Part shown: positions 24,601 through 35,771 of the stretch, one piece after another
How the letters are laid out: each line of letters opens with the position of its first letter
How positions within the stretch are numbered: position 1 is the first letter of the stretch
Source of the DNA: Oikopleura dioica
Taxonomy: Eukaryota; Chordata; Appendicularia; Copelata; Oikopleuridae
Direction: 5' to 3'
Assembly: GCA_907165135.1 (NCBI GenBank)
Contig: OU015568.1
Location: 8,874,501-8,938,500, forward strand
Length of the DNA stretch: 64,000 nucleotides
Notes under the pieces: generated by a model
Database searches by the model: none
What the model was told of the DNA's origin: nothing
The model's input: only the letters and a program-made list of their open reading frames with translations
Made by a program: the position numbers and the translations under genes

Positions 24601-26063
24601 TGGAACTTCACGAATGAATGATCTCAATCCATTTTTATAAATGATTTGAAACCTGAGTTTGTATTCTTGCTCAGGGTTAACATTCAATGTTAGATCGGTG
24701 ATATTTTTTGGGATTTTGCTTTCGACGCCGTTATCCGCGCTCATGAGAATATACTCGACCTCTGCTCCGATGGATGGGTCTTCTGGAGGTGGCACCCATT
24801 TGAGCGTAACTTCCTTCGGGCTGACAGAGACAAACGGAATCTCTAGCGCAGGAGGTGTGTGATAACGTGTGTGTTGACAACGTTTTCCATAGTGTTCCAT
24901 TTTACATCTACAGGCAATATCCCCGGCCAAATCAACACAGATGCCTTCGTTGTAGCAGCTTTTCTCTTCGCACTCGTCAACATCCTCGCTTCTAGCGGAA
25001 ACCTGGAATCCGAGTGTCCCTGGAAGAACATCGAGAAGATCCCACTCTCTCCATCGGCTCTCGAGAATCGCCAGGCGTCCTTGAAACTCTTCCATAATCT
25101 TTTCTCCGTTGCCCCGAGTATCCATCGTGTCAAAGTTTAGAATCAATCGAACATAAGTCCCCAGTTCATCATCTTCTGATCTCGATTTCTCATCCTTTGC
25201 AAATTGAATCACGTGACTTTTTCTAAAGCCGGCGAATGTAAGCATTGACTTGTCAATAGCAGTTTCAAGCATTTTCGCGGTGGTATTGAAAAGTTCTGTT
25301 TTTGGATTTTGAAGATGGTTGCTCCATCTGATATTCAGGAAGTATGCAGTTGTTTTGGCTGTTATCATGTACTCGACTTTTTCAGTAACTTTTTGGAAGA
25401 GAACGATTTGGGATACCCAGTCCGTCCATTTGCTGATTTCTTTTCCTTTTTCAATAGCTTTCTGTTTCTGCTTGTATTCCGACTTATCAAAGAAAGCAAT
25501 CGGACAAACACTGACGGAGCATTTTCGAATCTCGGTCCTGATCCCCTCGCATTGGGCGAACGACTTTAGGTAGATATTCAGTGGCACATTCGATGTCAAA
25601 AAGCAGTTTTGGAACTTGCACTTTCCATCGCACAGTCTCGCCGTCGAATTTGCTCACCATTGAATCCACAAGTCTTCGAACAAGCGGACCATGATTGCCA
25701 AGGAGTCCAGCTGGCGCCGCAAACGTGTCTGTTGCACGGACGGTGGTCGACAGGAGAGCCCTCGCACGTTGGAGTCAATTTGAGGTAGTCTTCGAAAGAT
25801 AAATCGCCGACGAGATAGAGCTGGAATGCTTCATCGATGTTTGTCTTACAAGTTCTGTAGCGAGATTGTCGCCCTGTACCGCACCTTTTTGTGCATTGGG
25901 ACCAGTTATTCCAAGATGACCAGCCCGAGTAATTCTCATTGTCGGGTAAAATAGCCTGCTGACTTTCCTTTGACTTATAAATATCCAACATGACCCCAAA
26001 GTCTTTATCCATTAGAACTGCCTTCGTGCTCCCTAGGAGCAGAATTTTCACAAGCCAATCCAT
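12627..26063 (-). CDS. Giant secreted mosaic matrix protein (TSP1/EGF/FN3/discoidin/CAP/CUB)
   Basis: About 3,900 residues in very large exons. Order: signal peptide (ATG 26063); TSP1 repeats (WSSWNNWSQC, WTPWQSWSAC); EGF; about 15 FN3 domains in a 6-kb exon; then TSP1 modules alternating with discoidin/fucolectin-like domains; a CAP/SCP domain (LHNAYRRQ); CUB, EGF and Cys-rich repeats; a second CUB and EGF; a poly-Thr tract; and a terminal SEA-like domain ending at TAA 12627. Downstream introns near 18536-18600, 17781-17820, 17590-17630, 17317-17354, 15894-15935 and 15554-15594 keep the frame; the first needs GA-AG borders. Two lesions are seen: a one-base frame break at about 25621-25640 and the palindromic element at 18673-19622 in a coding exon. 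The domain set suggests an extracellular matrix or house-related role (inference). Whether this allele is functional is open. Confidence 0.75.
12967..13195 (-). repeat. Threonine-codon simple repeat (mucin tract)
   Basis: On the minus strand this is a run of mixed ACN codons giving two poly-Thr tracts: about 11 residues, and then nearly 50 ending at about 13195. The mixed third bases show selection for Thr rather than simple triplet expansion. It links the last EGF domain to the SEA-like C-terminus. Confidence 0.85.
18673..19622. mobile_element. 950-bp palindromic MITE/foldback element in a coding exon
   Basis: Inverted arms of roughly 440-450 bp start TAGGCTTACCGGAC at 18673 and end with the complement at 19622. 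They surround an unpaired centre of about 50 bp near 19118-19163. The arms differ at only a few positions. The target duplication CCGATGCA (8 bp) flanks it at 18665-18672 and 19623-19630, which suggests a hAT-like or other 8-bp-duplicating transposase acting in trans. No ORF lies inside. Removing the element plus one duplication restores an open frame in the giant matrix gene, from EINLAS into GLSTVDF, matching its other discoidin-like domains. Confidence 0.93.
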
Positions 26064-26701
26064 TCTCTTCGTTGCTATCTCTCTTTTAACAATTGTCTCT
26101 CTTTTTTAGTCTGTAAGTTTTATTCAAATCCTGAATGCTTAAAAAGGGATGAATATTATTGTGGAATTGATGCGCCGCAAAGTCGCCTAAATGAGATTCT
26201 AAAACGCTTTCACATTTTTGTATCACACAAGTTATCATTTTGTTTGGTGGCGCAATAACAAAAATGGAAACTGGTCGGAAAACCGACAAAAAGAGAGCCT
26301 CCGAGATTTCCGCGAGGCTGAAAATTTTTATGTAAACGTTGATAAACGCTGAGACGTGGTGCTGAAATGAATGCGATTATTTCAATTTGCAAACTTTTAA
26401 ATTCGAAATTTTATGCGAGTAATAAGAGAGGAAGAAGAATCTTTTAAAACACTTCTTTTTTAAATCGTTTCTGTCTTTTGATATTTTTATTTTGAGAAGG
26501 CATCAGCTCTTCGATATTTACAGATAGATTTCACTAGTTTTGCTCATTCTCAACGGGCCCTAATTCAGCTGTTTTTAGCACAAGTAAGTTGAATGCTGAG
26601 CGGTGAAGTCAAGGGAAATGCAGCAATATAGTAAATGATAAGATAAATTGACATGTTGAAACGAAGTTCAGAAATTTTTAATAGAGGCAATGAGGAGGAG
26701 T

Positions 26702-29182
26702 TCAGTTTTTGGCGCTGGGTTCTGTGGTAGAAGCTTCCCGGAATTGGGAGGACTGGGCTGAGACCGTCGAGTTTGAGTCGCCGTTTTCGATCGCTTCGCC
26801 TGTCGTATCTAGAATCGGTTAGGATAGAGCTGAAGAAGATGGTTTTACCGGAAACATCAGAGTCTCTGCTGTGTCCGTTCATATGCGAGTAGTGTCCATT
26901 TGGCGGATCATTCATGACTTTGTACGCGTTTATGTAGTAAATAAGGATTTATGATTTGGTTCTTGTATGGAAACGTTGGAATATCAGAAAACCCTATCTG
27001 TTTCTGAAACTCGATTTGCGTCTCCATGAATTTCTGCGTTTTTCGAACTTCTTCAAGCTCATGTTCGAGTCTCAAAGCTTCGCAATGCATGCCCCAGAGA
27101 GACTGAAGTGTCGATCGTAATTTTGGGTGGCATTTGTGCTCTTCTTCCTAAATTAGCGATAAAAGATCGATCACTTAAGGGTAAAACATCAAATCGGAGC
27201 GTCGCGCCACGCTGGATCAGCGCCCCGCCGTGACCTACTTTTCAAAGGGCCTTAACTTCTGAACGGATACACTTTTATTCGAACTTTCTTTTGGAGTGAG
27301 ATAATTGAAGCCTTTTCTCTTTGCATACTAAAAATAAGCGAAATCGTAAACTTAGAAGTGGGAGAAACTGACATAAGTTGGTTAAAATCTATCTCCTCTC
27401 ACAATTTTTATCCGATTTTTCTGAAACTTAGACCAGTCAGTAGAGCTTCGTAAGACCTAAAATTTGGTTTTCAGATCGAATTTTGAAGGTCTCTAAAATT
27501 TTATATGATCCTTAGAAATGAGTGCTGAACCGCGCCGCTTTTTTATCAGAGAAAAGCGGGCGTGGCTTGAGAGCGCTCATTTCAAGCGATCATATAAAAT
27601 TTTAGAGACCTTCAAAATTCGATCTGAGAAAACCAAATTTTAGGTCTAACGAAGCTCTACTGACTGGTCTAAGTTTCAGAAAAATCGGATAAAAATTGTG
27701 AGAGGAGATAGATTTTAACCAACTCATGTCAGTTTCTCCCACTTCTAAGTTTACGATTTCGCTTATTTTTAGTATGCAAAGAGAAAAGGCTTCAATTATC
27801 TCACTCCAAAAGAAAGTTTGAAAAAAAGTGTATCCGTTCAGAAGTTACGGCCCTTTGAAAAGTAGGTCACGGCGGGGCGCTGATCTAGCGTGACGCGCCG
27901 CTCCGATTTGATGTTTTACCCTTAACGCAATAGTCTTACATCAAGTCGATCCAGGAAATTGCAAAACATCTTCATCGGCGTAAGTGAGTCGTCTTTCTCG
28001 GCGATGTTAGTGAATTCATCGAAGCTTTCTTTTAAAAGTTTCAAGGCGTTCGCTTCCGTTTTATCGTCTACTTTTGGCTTTGATTCGAGCTTTACTTTCT
28101 TTCCTTCAAAAACAACTGTAAAAGATTGTATCGACTGACTCTATTCACCATTTTCAGAAACTAGAGAGCCATCGTCGGAGCTTTTTCTCTTTGGAATTGA
28201 AGATTTCTTGGGCCTCCCGGTACCTGGAAACGTTGAGTTTACCTTTGGCAAGTTCTTGATTTTCTCGAGTTGTTTTCTCTTCGCCGCATCCTTTAACTTT
28301 CAAACATTAATTTCCAAATTCATGGCTAGCGTTACTTACTCTCACATCTTCCTTTCGTTTACGTTCTAGCGTTTCTAGGATATGCCTCGAATGAGCCGCC
28401 TTCTTATCTTTGCACTTTTCCTGGGAGCAGAAAACGAAGAATTCCGTTGTTTGCTTGCTCTCGATTTGTGAATTGTCTAGCATCAGACAGAGGCCTTTTC
28501 TGGATGCGCAGGAGGGATGAAACTGAAAATTAACAAATAGAAGCCAACTCGTTTTTCAAAACTTACTGCTTTGCCGCAGCCGCAATCGCAGAATCGAAGA
28601 TATCCTTCTCGGGTACAAAACTCGCATTTCTTCTCTGCTGTGACCTGGAAAGAAATATATTTGAAAATAAGGGATTAGTCTGATACCTTTTTGGAGTGAG
28701 GAATCGACTCAATATGGGAAATACCGCTGCTCGTTTCTGGATCTCTGAACTGAACTTCTTCGAAGAAAAGGGCGCAAAGAATGTGTGCCCAAGTATCGTC
28801 GCTGCCTCTCTTTGGATAGACCTCTTTCATGGCGCCTCTTACATCGAAACAGAGTACGCATTTGAGCGGCTTCATGCTCGTTAAAGGGTCTTTTGATCTC
28901 CTTTTTCGCCAGTATTTACACTAAAAGTCAATCAAGATAGCGACCTCAAATGTTCTAACATACAGTGTTACAGTACCAGTCTCCTGACGGAATAGTTTGA
29001 ATCCCGTAGCACAGCTTGTGCACAGCAACATTACATTGGTCGCAATAAACGAGAGGGTCGACGTCGTTGGCATCGGCAATTTCGCAAATAGAGCAGCCTT
29101 CTTCCATCGACAGCTCTTCTCTTGGCTCCTGTTTGACGGAGCTTTCGCTACTGGTGCTCTCGGTATCAGATGTGTCCGACAT
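26702..29182 (-). CDS. PHD plus extended-PHD chromatin protein (AF10/JADE/BRPF group)
   Basis: ATG at 29182. The first exon encodes an acidic N-terminus and a PHD finger (CSICE…CDQCNVAVHKLC). Exons 28687-28920, 28567-28644 and 28340-28522 complete an extended PHD module (CVLC, WAHILCALF, CEFC, FHPSC). Later exons (28149-28296, 27940-28115, then from 27147) are Lys-rich and end in a coiled coil (ALRLEHELEEV). Such modules read histone H3 tails in acetyltransferase or DOT1L-type complexes. The family choice is uncertain. The intron at 28116-28148 is only 33 bp. The intron at 27148-27939 contains a MITE. The last coding piece, ending at TGA 26702-26704, follows an intron with GT-AG borders, but the junction into it near 26910-27000 is unresolved. 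The start lies 46 bp after the ARV1 stop, which suggests an operon. Confidence 0.75.
27179..27921. mobile_element. 743-bp palindromic MITE with TTAA target duplication
   Basis: Starts GGGTAAAACATC and ends with the complement GATGTTTTACCC. It is flanked by TTAA at 27175-27178 and 27922-27925. The arms pair over most of their length, with a GC-rich centre near 27530-27560. TTAA duplication with GGG/CCC ends is the signature of piggyBac-type transposition; no transposase is encoded. It lies within an intron of the PHD-finger gene. Confidence 0.9.
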
Positions 29183-29227
29183 GACTGTCTATTAGACCGA
29201 ATTTAAACGGGAAAGATCGCTAGGTTT

Positions 29228-30072
29228 CTACAGTTCGAATGAGTTTTGATTAGGTAGATACAAATAGAACTGAAGAAAAGTAGAAATCATGCAGTTGGCT
29301 ACGGCGAAAAGAAAGACTCTTGCCGAATGTTTCTTTTCGGAAATTTGAAGAAGAGAGGTAATCTGCATCGCCTGGAAACAGAAGCTGATGACAAAGGCGA
29401 GCCCGCATGGCAGGTAGAAAATGTTGCGCGGCGTCCAGATGAGTAGGGGAATGAAGGCGATCTTGATAGATAAGGCAAGGAGAAACGCACGGGAAAATGA
29501 GGCCAGTTGTGAGGACATGTACGTCAAAGCGAAGGGAACAAGGGACAGAAAACTTAAATAACGATATGTTCGAGTTCTAAGCTTTTTTTTAATTTACCTA
29601 ACTAAATGAGCGTTAAGTGCAAGAAACGCGTACTCATAAAAATCCAGTTGCGTTCGATAAACGTCCTGTAGATTGTTAAACGTAAAACTATCCATTGTCC
29701 ATTGATCAGACATCGCCCAGCGTCGAAATGCATCACAAAGAATGCCCAGTAGACCCAATTGAAGGGGCCGTTTCCCCAATTTTTTATTGAAAACGAGGTG
29801 ATTGAATGTCTTTTTGTTCATCGCCAGAAGATCGAGGATGATGATTAAATCGGGGTATTCGAAATAATGATCACTGAAAGCAGGGTTCACTCAACTCTTT
29901 TCTAGCTTTAAAATGCAAATGAATAGCGACCCAATTGCCCAGAAATCGGCTTTTTCCTCAACTTCGTACATTTGGGACAAGAAATAAGCCCTGGCGTCTT
30001 TGATTCACGCGTAACAATCTCTTTCATTTTAGCCAAGCAATGAATGCATCGATAATCGACTGGATCCAACAT
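29228..30072 (-). CDS. ARV1: ARV1 family lipid-homeostasis membrane protein
   Basis: Three exons: 29963-30072, 29598-29873 and 29228-29552. The N-terminus has the ARV1 zinc-binding homology region (CIHC…CPKC). It is followed by the family signature YPDLIIILDLLAMNKKTFNHLVFN, interrupted here for length, and then several hydrophobic segments. ARV1 acts in the endoplasmic reticulum in sterol and GPI-anchor precursor transport. Introns of 89 bp (GT-AG) and 45 bp restore the frame exactly. An upstream in-frame extension to 30210 exists, but the ATG at 30070-30072 gives the normal N-terminus. It precedes the PHD gene by 46 bp on the same strand. Confidence 0.88.
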
Positions 30073-30868
30073 CTTCAAAAACGCAACAACGATTAATAAT
30101 AATTTTGATTGTTGATGAACCAATAATTTATTAAATAAAACTTGCACTAGATTGTATGACGAAAATAATGCACAAGGTCTGCCAACAGTTAAGTAGTCAG
30201 GAGAGAGCACTTTTGATAATTATGAATAATTCCTACTCGGCGGTGGCGGTTGTTTTATGATTGTTTTGGTTTTCATGAACTTAGGTGGTGAGAAAACTTG
30301 GAGGAAATGCGGTGGGTCTAGGATGGATTCTGGCGAGAAGCCAAGGAAAATGTTTTGATACGAACTCTAAGGAAGATATTGAGGGATAACAGTGGTATGG
30401 GGAGTTTCAGGAGATGTAGAAACTAATAAGAACACCTGCTCCTGCGATGAATGCCTAGAAGACCAACTGCCCCTTCATTTTTTTACTAGAACGATTCTAG
30501 TTATGAATTTTAATGTTCAAAATACGAGTATCGATTCAGGATAACTTGACAAGCTACTTGAACACAAACAAGGACATCATTTGCTTTCAATTGAGTGAAG
30601 TTAAAAGGTGTGATTTTAAGAAAAATACGGAGAAGGGGAGTAGGCTCAAGTGGTTTTTGGCACAGAAAGAAAATTTTATCAATTTCTGGAGAGTTTTTTT
30701 CGATTTTTTTGTTTATTTTTGGTCTAATTTTTGAGAGTAGATTCGAGAGTTGCCACGAAGCAGACCGACCAAGGCCAGGTCACAGGATACACCTGAAGGA
30801 AGCGGGTTAGTTTAGGGTTCAAGGGGAGGAGAGTAATTTCTTACCCGATAATAATCGACAAGAGATTA
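30073..30868. other. Intergenic region
   Basis: No supported coding sequence between ARV1 and the SERBP1 stop. It should hold the ARV1 promoter and the SERBP1 3' end. The plus-strand ORFs here have no coding character. Confidence 0.55.
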
Positions 30869-32052
30869 TTAGAGAGAGGGGAAGTCGTCGCCGGCGAGGT
30901 TGAAGCCAGACTCCTGCTAAAAATCATGTTTGAGGGGGATATAGAAATTTAATGCTATTACCTTTTCATCTCGTCGTCGGTTATCTCGTCGAGGACCTCG
31001 TCGGTTGTCTCGGTCACCGTCTCGTTCCCGTCGAGCAGGTCGGAAAGCGACGGCGTTGAAGTCCAAAGACTCGTATCGAGCAGCTCGTCCCTTCTTCTCT
31101 CGCTTGAACTGAAATCAATTATGAGTAATGGGATCAATTAAGAAAGCACTCACCTCCTTCTGATCGGTCTCTTCAGCAGCAGCAGCAGCGGTGCGGGCAT
31201 TTGAGTTCTTGATAACGTTCTTCTTTTGCTTCTTGTACTCCTCAAGGGTCATGGTCTTGTCCTCCTCCTCGACTGGAGCTGGAGCAGCAGCCTCGACTTC
31301 TGGGGCGGCCTCGCCCTCGGCCTTCTCCTCAGAGGGTCGCTCTTCAGTGACAGCTTCAGTCTGGCCCTTCAATTCGTCCTTCTCGGTGCCCCAGTTGCCC
31401 TGGCCGGCGCCTTCTCGCTTGTCGGAACCCTGTGTGTAGTGTTAGGAAGGGCTGAGAGGGAAGATTGTTACCTTGTATGAAGATCGTGGATCGCCAGATT
31501 TGCGATCGAATCGTCGGGGTCCACCTTCTCCTTCACGTCGCGGTCGTCGTTCACCATCCCGACGGGGGCGTCGCTCACCGTCGCCACGATCGCGTCGCGG
31601 TCGGTTTTCTCGGGCTCCATCGACGTCACCTCCCTGAAGGAATGATATGGCAAAAGGAAAGGAGTAGAGAAACTAACCTCTCGGGGTCCTCGGGGTGGTC
31701 GGTCGCCTCGTGGTCGTTGTCCGTCTCGTCTTTGTCCTCCTTCACGCTTTCCACCTGGTCCTCGCTTCTTGTCGACCTTCTTGTCCTCAACGGGGGCTTC
31801 CTTCTTTTCGGGAGCAGGGGCAGCCTTCTTCTGAACCTAGAACCATGGTTAAGCATCCCACATCCGGAAGTTCGAAATTATTACCTTCTTCTTGGGCTGC
31901 TTCTTAGCTTCCTCGGCTTGAGCCTGCATTTCGTTGATCATAGCAAAAGGATCGACATTCTCGATCTCGTCACCTGAGTCCTCGACAACGTCCTCGGAAA
32001 TACCAAACCGGTTGGTAACATCGATGGTGTATTTGTCCTGGACTACAGGCAT
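30869..32052 (-). CDS. SERBP1: SERBP1/HABP4 family ribosome- and mRNA-binding protein
   Basis: Six exons: 31885-32052, 31678-31836, 31472-31633, 31154-31429, 30962-31108 and 30869-30916, separated by introns of 41-48 bp. The acidic N-terminus (PFAMINEMQAQAEEAKK) is followed by a Lys-rich part, an RGG-like Arg/Gly region and the signature RFDRKSGDPRSSYKGSDKR. Then come NWGT and the MTLEEYKKQKK motif of the hyaluronan/mRNA-binding family. The C-terminus is FNLAGDDFPSL. These proteins clamp the mRNA channel of inactive ribosomes and bind RNA. A 3' splice site (ttttcag) at about 32086 lies between the POLR3K stop and this ATG, so the transcript is probably trans-spliced from a POLR3K-SERBP1 pair. 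Confidence 0.92.
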
Positions 32053-32161
32053 TTTGGGAGCTTCGTGGCTCGGTTAGGAGCGTGGCTGAAAAGACGAAGG
32101 GGTTAGAATAAGTATACTTCGAGGGGCAGTTTTGCAGAGAATAAATAGAGGAATGAGCGGT

Positions 32162-33213
32162 CTATTCCTTCCACTGATGAGCACAAACTGTACAGCGGTA
32201 AAAAGTAGTCATGGGCTCATCAGCTGAACGCGTCTGAAGCTGAAAGAAATACGCTCGACGATTGGTACATCCTTCTCTCGTGCACGCTTCTTCCATGGAG
32301 TCGGCGTTCTCCCAAGCTGCGTCTCCACCCATCACATCCCGCAGCTCCTTCAGACGGGGAAATTTCTTGTTGGTCAGCGGCTCCCTGAACGGTACAGATG
32401 AATTTTCAACATTCCATTTCTCTAATGAAAATAAAAAAGAATGGAGAAACGCGAAAATAGCGCGGTGAGAAAAATAGCAGTTGTGAGTTGATAAATTTAG
32501 TGTCAAGGACGCGCTAATTATCACGTCATCTACGCTAGCTCTTTTTTAGAATTCTAGAGTCGGGTGATCAAAAAGGATGCTCTCTTTTTCATAAAAATGA
32601 TCATAAATTTCATTGGCTAGACATGCTCAAAGCCTTTGTTTGCTTTGAAATGGTTTCAAAAAGAATGAACTGATTGCTCATTTTGATCTCCTTTCGTTCT
32701 CTTGAATCAATATTTAAATTCTTCAAAAGAAGTTGAACTACGGGTAAATTGAATAACTGGACGAAAGATTGAAATTATACGGTAAGGAGCAATTAGGTTT
32801 ATCTCTGAATGAATGAAGCAGTCTTTCTATTGATCGAAGTTTCGGATCCAAAATCTATAAGACACAGATCTGTAAACTCTTACTGTTGTAGTAAGAATAG
32901 ATTAGTCCTTTATTTGGAAGTGAAATCTGTATTATGTAATGATTTACTGTGGTTAACAACGATAAAAATGAAATTAAATTTACGATAATCGCTGAAATTG
33001 CGTGATAGTGTTGATTAATTACAAAAATCGAGGGATAATTAATGAAAAGAGGATAAAAAAATCAAATATTGATAAACATAAAATCTGATAAACTATTACT
33101 TACATAATATTATGAATATACGGGCACGTGAGGCACTCCATTCTTTGCACATTTGGTCCGTGCCCTCCAACCTTCAGCAATCCACCGCAGACTGGGCAGA
33201 ATCGCAGCACCAT
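32162..33213 (-). CDS. POLR3K: RNA polymerase III subunit RPC10/RPC11
   Basis: Exon 1 (33104-33213) encodes [13 protein letters not shown] and the N-terminal zinc ribbon ([10 protein letters not shown]). Exon 2 (32162-32384) encodes [19 protein letters not shown] and the C-terminal TFIIS-like ribbon with the conserved [20 protein letters not shown], whose acidic hairpin stimulates RNA cleavage by Pol III. Splicing AT|G at the junction recovers the family sequence at full length (about 110 residues). The intron between them (32385-33103, 719 bp) is unusually long for this region. SERBP1 follows 110 bp downstream on the same strand. Confidence 0.95.
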
Positions 33214-34402
33214 GAAATCTCTTTTTCTCCAAAAATTTATTAATTGAAATAACAATTATCTTCTTGTGGGTGGCGCCACCTTGTGCCCTCTTCCCTCTGG
33301 GCTCCCTTTCTCTGCCTCGGCCAATCAGATTCGCGTAGCCGACCAATCAGCTGTGTCGACTCTCTTCTTTTGGAAAACGATGTAAATTTTTGTATTTTCC
33401 CGAAATCGTGAATAATTTCTGCTGAGAATCGCGCTCACTGGTCGGCGTCACGTGACGCATCATTTTCGCCAGCCAATCGGCGCGCTTCATTTCTTCTTTC
33501 ATCATTTTACGAAAAAAAGGTGAAATTCCTCTTCCCTTGAAATTTCGACCGGTTCTTCTTGGATTATCTCTGAGTTTAACCCTCCGACGCGGTTCGTTTT
33601 GGAAACTTGTCGTTGTGAAGTCTGGGGTTTGCGTCAGAGCAAGTTGCTTTGGCGAATTAGAGCGCAGGAACGGCGGGGAGGTAACTTTTTCCTTGAGCTT
33701 GGGACTCCGCCACAGGCCATTTATTTTTTTGTTCTTTTTGCGTCAGCGATCAGGACACGCGAACTTTGCGCCGATTTTCTTATCTCTGGTGAGGATGAAC
33801 TTTACGCGACTCTCGTGGCAATTTTGAAGGTCAGATGCGTCTCTTGCCAGGAGAGTCTGCGGTGGTTGGAAATTGTTGAGGTAGATTGTCTAGAATCTTG
33901 GTGAAGAAATGATCATTTTGTCTAGAAAACTCAGAGTAGGTCTGTTTTCAACCTCATGAATAAATTCTCATTGAAAAACTGATCTTGTCTGTTCCCTACT
34001 AAAGCAGAAGTTCTGTTGCAGAAGGGTAAACTTGGGTTTAATAGAGAGTTAGCGGTCCGGCAGCCCCTAAGCCTAACCCAGTAGGTACTCCCTCTTCCCT
34101 AACCCTAATTAGGGCTACGTGGCTTTTCTTTCAATGGCTCAAGATCCTGAGCCAGGATTCCTGACTCTTACATATTCTGATGAGGCTCAGAACTTATATT
34201 TCTGAAGTTTCCCCCAAAAAAACTGGGAACACTTGAGGTCAGCTGGGAAGAAGACCAGCTTGCATGTCGAAAGTACTTAGCTGTCGAGTTCGATTTGTTC
34301 AGTGTCTTGAATGAGCATCATTAGCGCAATAAATGTTTGAAAATCGTCTTCTGTCGAGGGTGCAGCCCGCAACTGGCACGGAGAGATCTTTTTATTAGAA
34401 TT
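33214..34402. other. Intergenic region with no supported gene
   Basis: About 1.2 kb between divergent genes, so it probably carries both promoters. ORFs at 33537-33904 have no recognisable product. Telomere-like CCCTAACCCTAATTAGGG occurs at about 34103-34120, next to short inverted repeats around a CCTGAGCCAGG core. Confidence 0.45.
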
Positions 34403-35427
34403 ATGCGAGTTGTTTCAGCTGGACTCTTCGAACTCGAAGCAATTGAGGAAGATGAAGAGCAGATTTTCAGTGAAGAGTAAGAAACGAAAATTATAAAAAT
34501 TGAGACGCATTTTCTTTTTCAAAATGACCTTTTTCTGAAATTTCTTCGGCCGTAAAATTTCAGCTGAATATCTTTGGGATTTTTATGTTTGTCCTGGTTG
34601 ACAGATTTTTAAGTCTTGGAGTCAGCGAAGAATCTGTTCAGAACTACTCGTAACACAAGAAAGGACGTTTTACTAGAAACTGGAATTATAAAAACGAGAG
34701 ATAAATAGTTTATTCAGTGTCGCGGAGCTTCCGTCTCCTCGTAAAATGCTATCTGCTAGTGGCACAACTCGGACAAGAGAGAAACTCTCACGCCGTCGTA
34801 GAGCCACGAGATCCAAAAACTCAAAGTTGAAAATAAAATGGAGAGCCTTAGAGATCTCCGGAGAGCGTCTGTTTTTAACAGAATTCCAGAAGTCGACGAA
34901 GAGCATGAGAAAGTATCGACAGACAATGAATCCGTTGCTAGCTCGAAGAAATCAAGGACAGGCTCGAAGGAGTATCTTTCTTAAGTCTTCGGAAGTTGCA
35001 CCCAAGATTGTAGATTTTTTATAAATATGGAACCATCAAGTCGATGTTTAGTGGAGAACTTGGGTAGAACTTCTGTCACAGAAGCAGGGAACGAGAAGAT
35101 GATCTTGGGAAAGAATGAAGTGTTAGTACTTGTCAGGGTAGCTTAGGAATTACAAGTTTGTTTGTGTTGCAAAAAATAGCGAAGAGGACTGGCATTTGAA
35201 TAAACACTTTCTTTACTGCAAGTGTCACAATGGCTTTAGGAAGCTTAGCGGAGCGCCCCGAGCCTGAAAATAGAGCTTCCGGGAACAGGAGAAATACAAT
35301 CACTAGAAGACCTTCAGTGGCTCCTAAGAATCCGAAGAAAATAGGTAAAGAATTTAAAATAAAAAATAGATTTCTAAAGTTTTACAATTATTCAATCCTT
35401 ATTTTTCGACTAGACAAAAAAAAGTAA
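34403..35427 (+). CDS. Unidentified basic Ser/Arg-rich protein, six exons
   Basis: Model: 34403-34476, 34718-34825, 34882-34971, 35014-35121, 35223-35344 and 35414-35427, all with GT-AG borders and consistent phases, giving about 170 residues. The N-terminus is acidic (LEAIEEDEEQ). The rest is rich in Arg, Lys and Ser ([38 protein letters not shown]), resembling nuclear or mitotic proteins that are phosphorylated near proline. No family is recognised. The phases of five junctions agree, which supports the model. The start could lie further upstream. Confidence 0.55.
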
Positions 35428-35771
35428 TATAAAGGACTGCTCAGTACAGTAAAATGACTGTATTGCTCCTTAAAACTAATAAATAGTCGATAACGGAAGT
35501 GTTTTTGCTCTTATCATAGCGGAAAATTTGCTCTGCTTGAGTTTGGAGAGCGGCAGTCTTTTTCTGAAATTCGGTGTTTGAGCAGCTCAGCTTTATGATC
35601 TTTTGGAAAAAATGTCATTCTCGTGTTTCAGTAACTGTGAAATCTCCAATAGCAGAGTTATGTTAGATATTGTAATTGAAGTGGCACTTTTGATTTTACT
35701 CCAGTGCCACTTTGAGACTTTGAATTCGAAAACCAAAGAGGGGAGAACCCGAAACGGAAAGCTTTTTGATT

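Noticed and set aside
25487-25669. Third open frame over the TSP1 frame break (FDGETVRWKVQVPKLL…), suggesting dual coding.
   Set aside because: The TSP1 cysteine pattern on both sides clearly uses the other frames. This frame has no domain match and no start.
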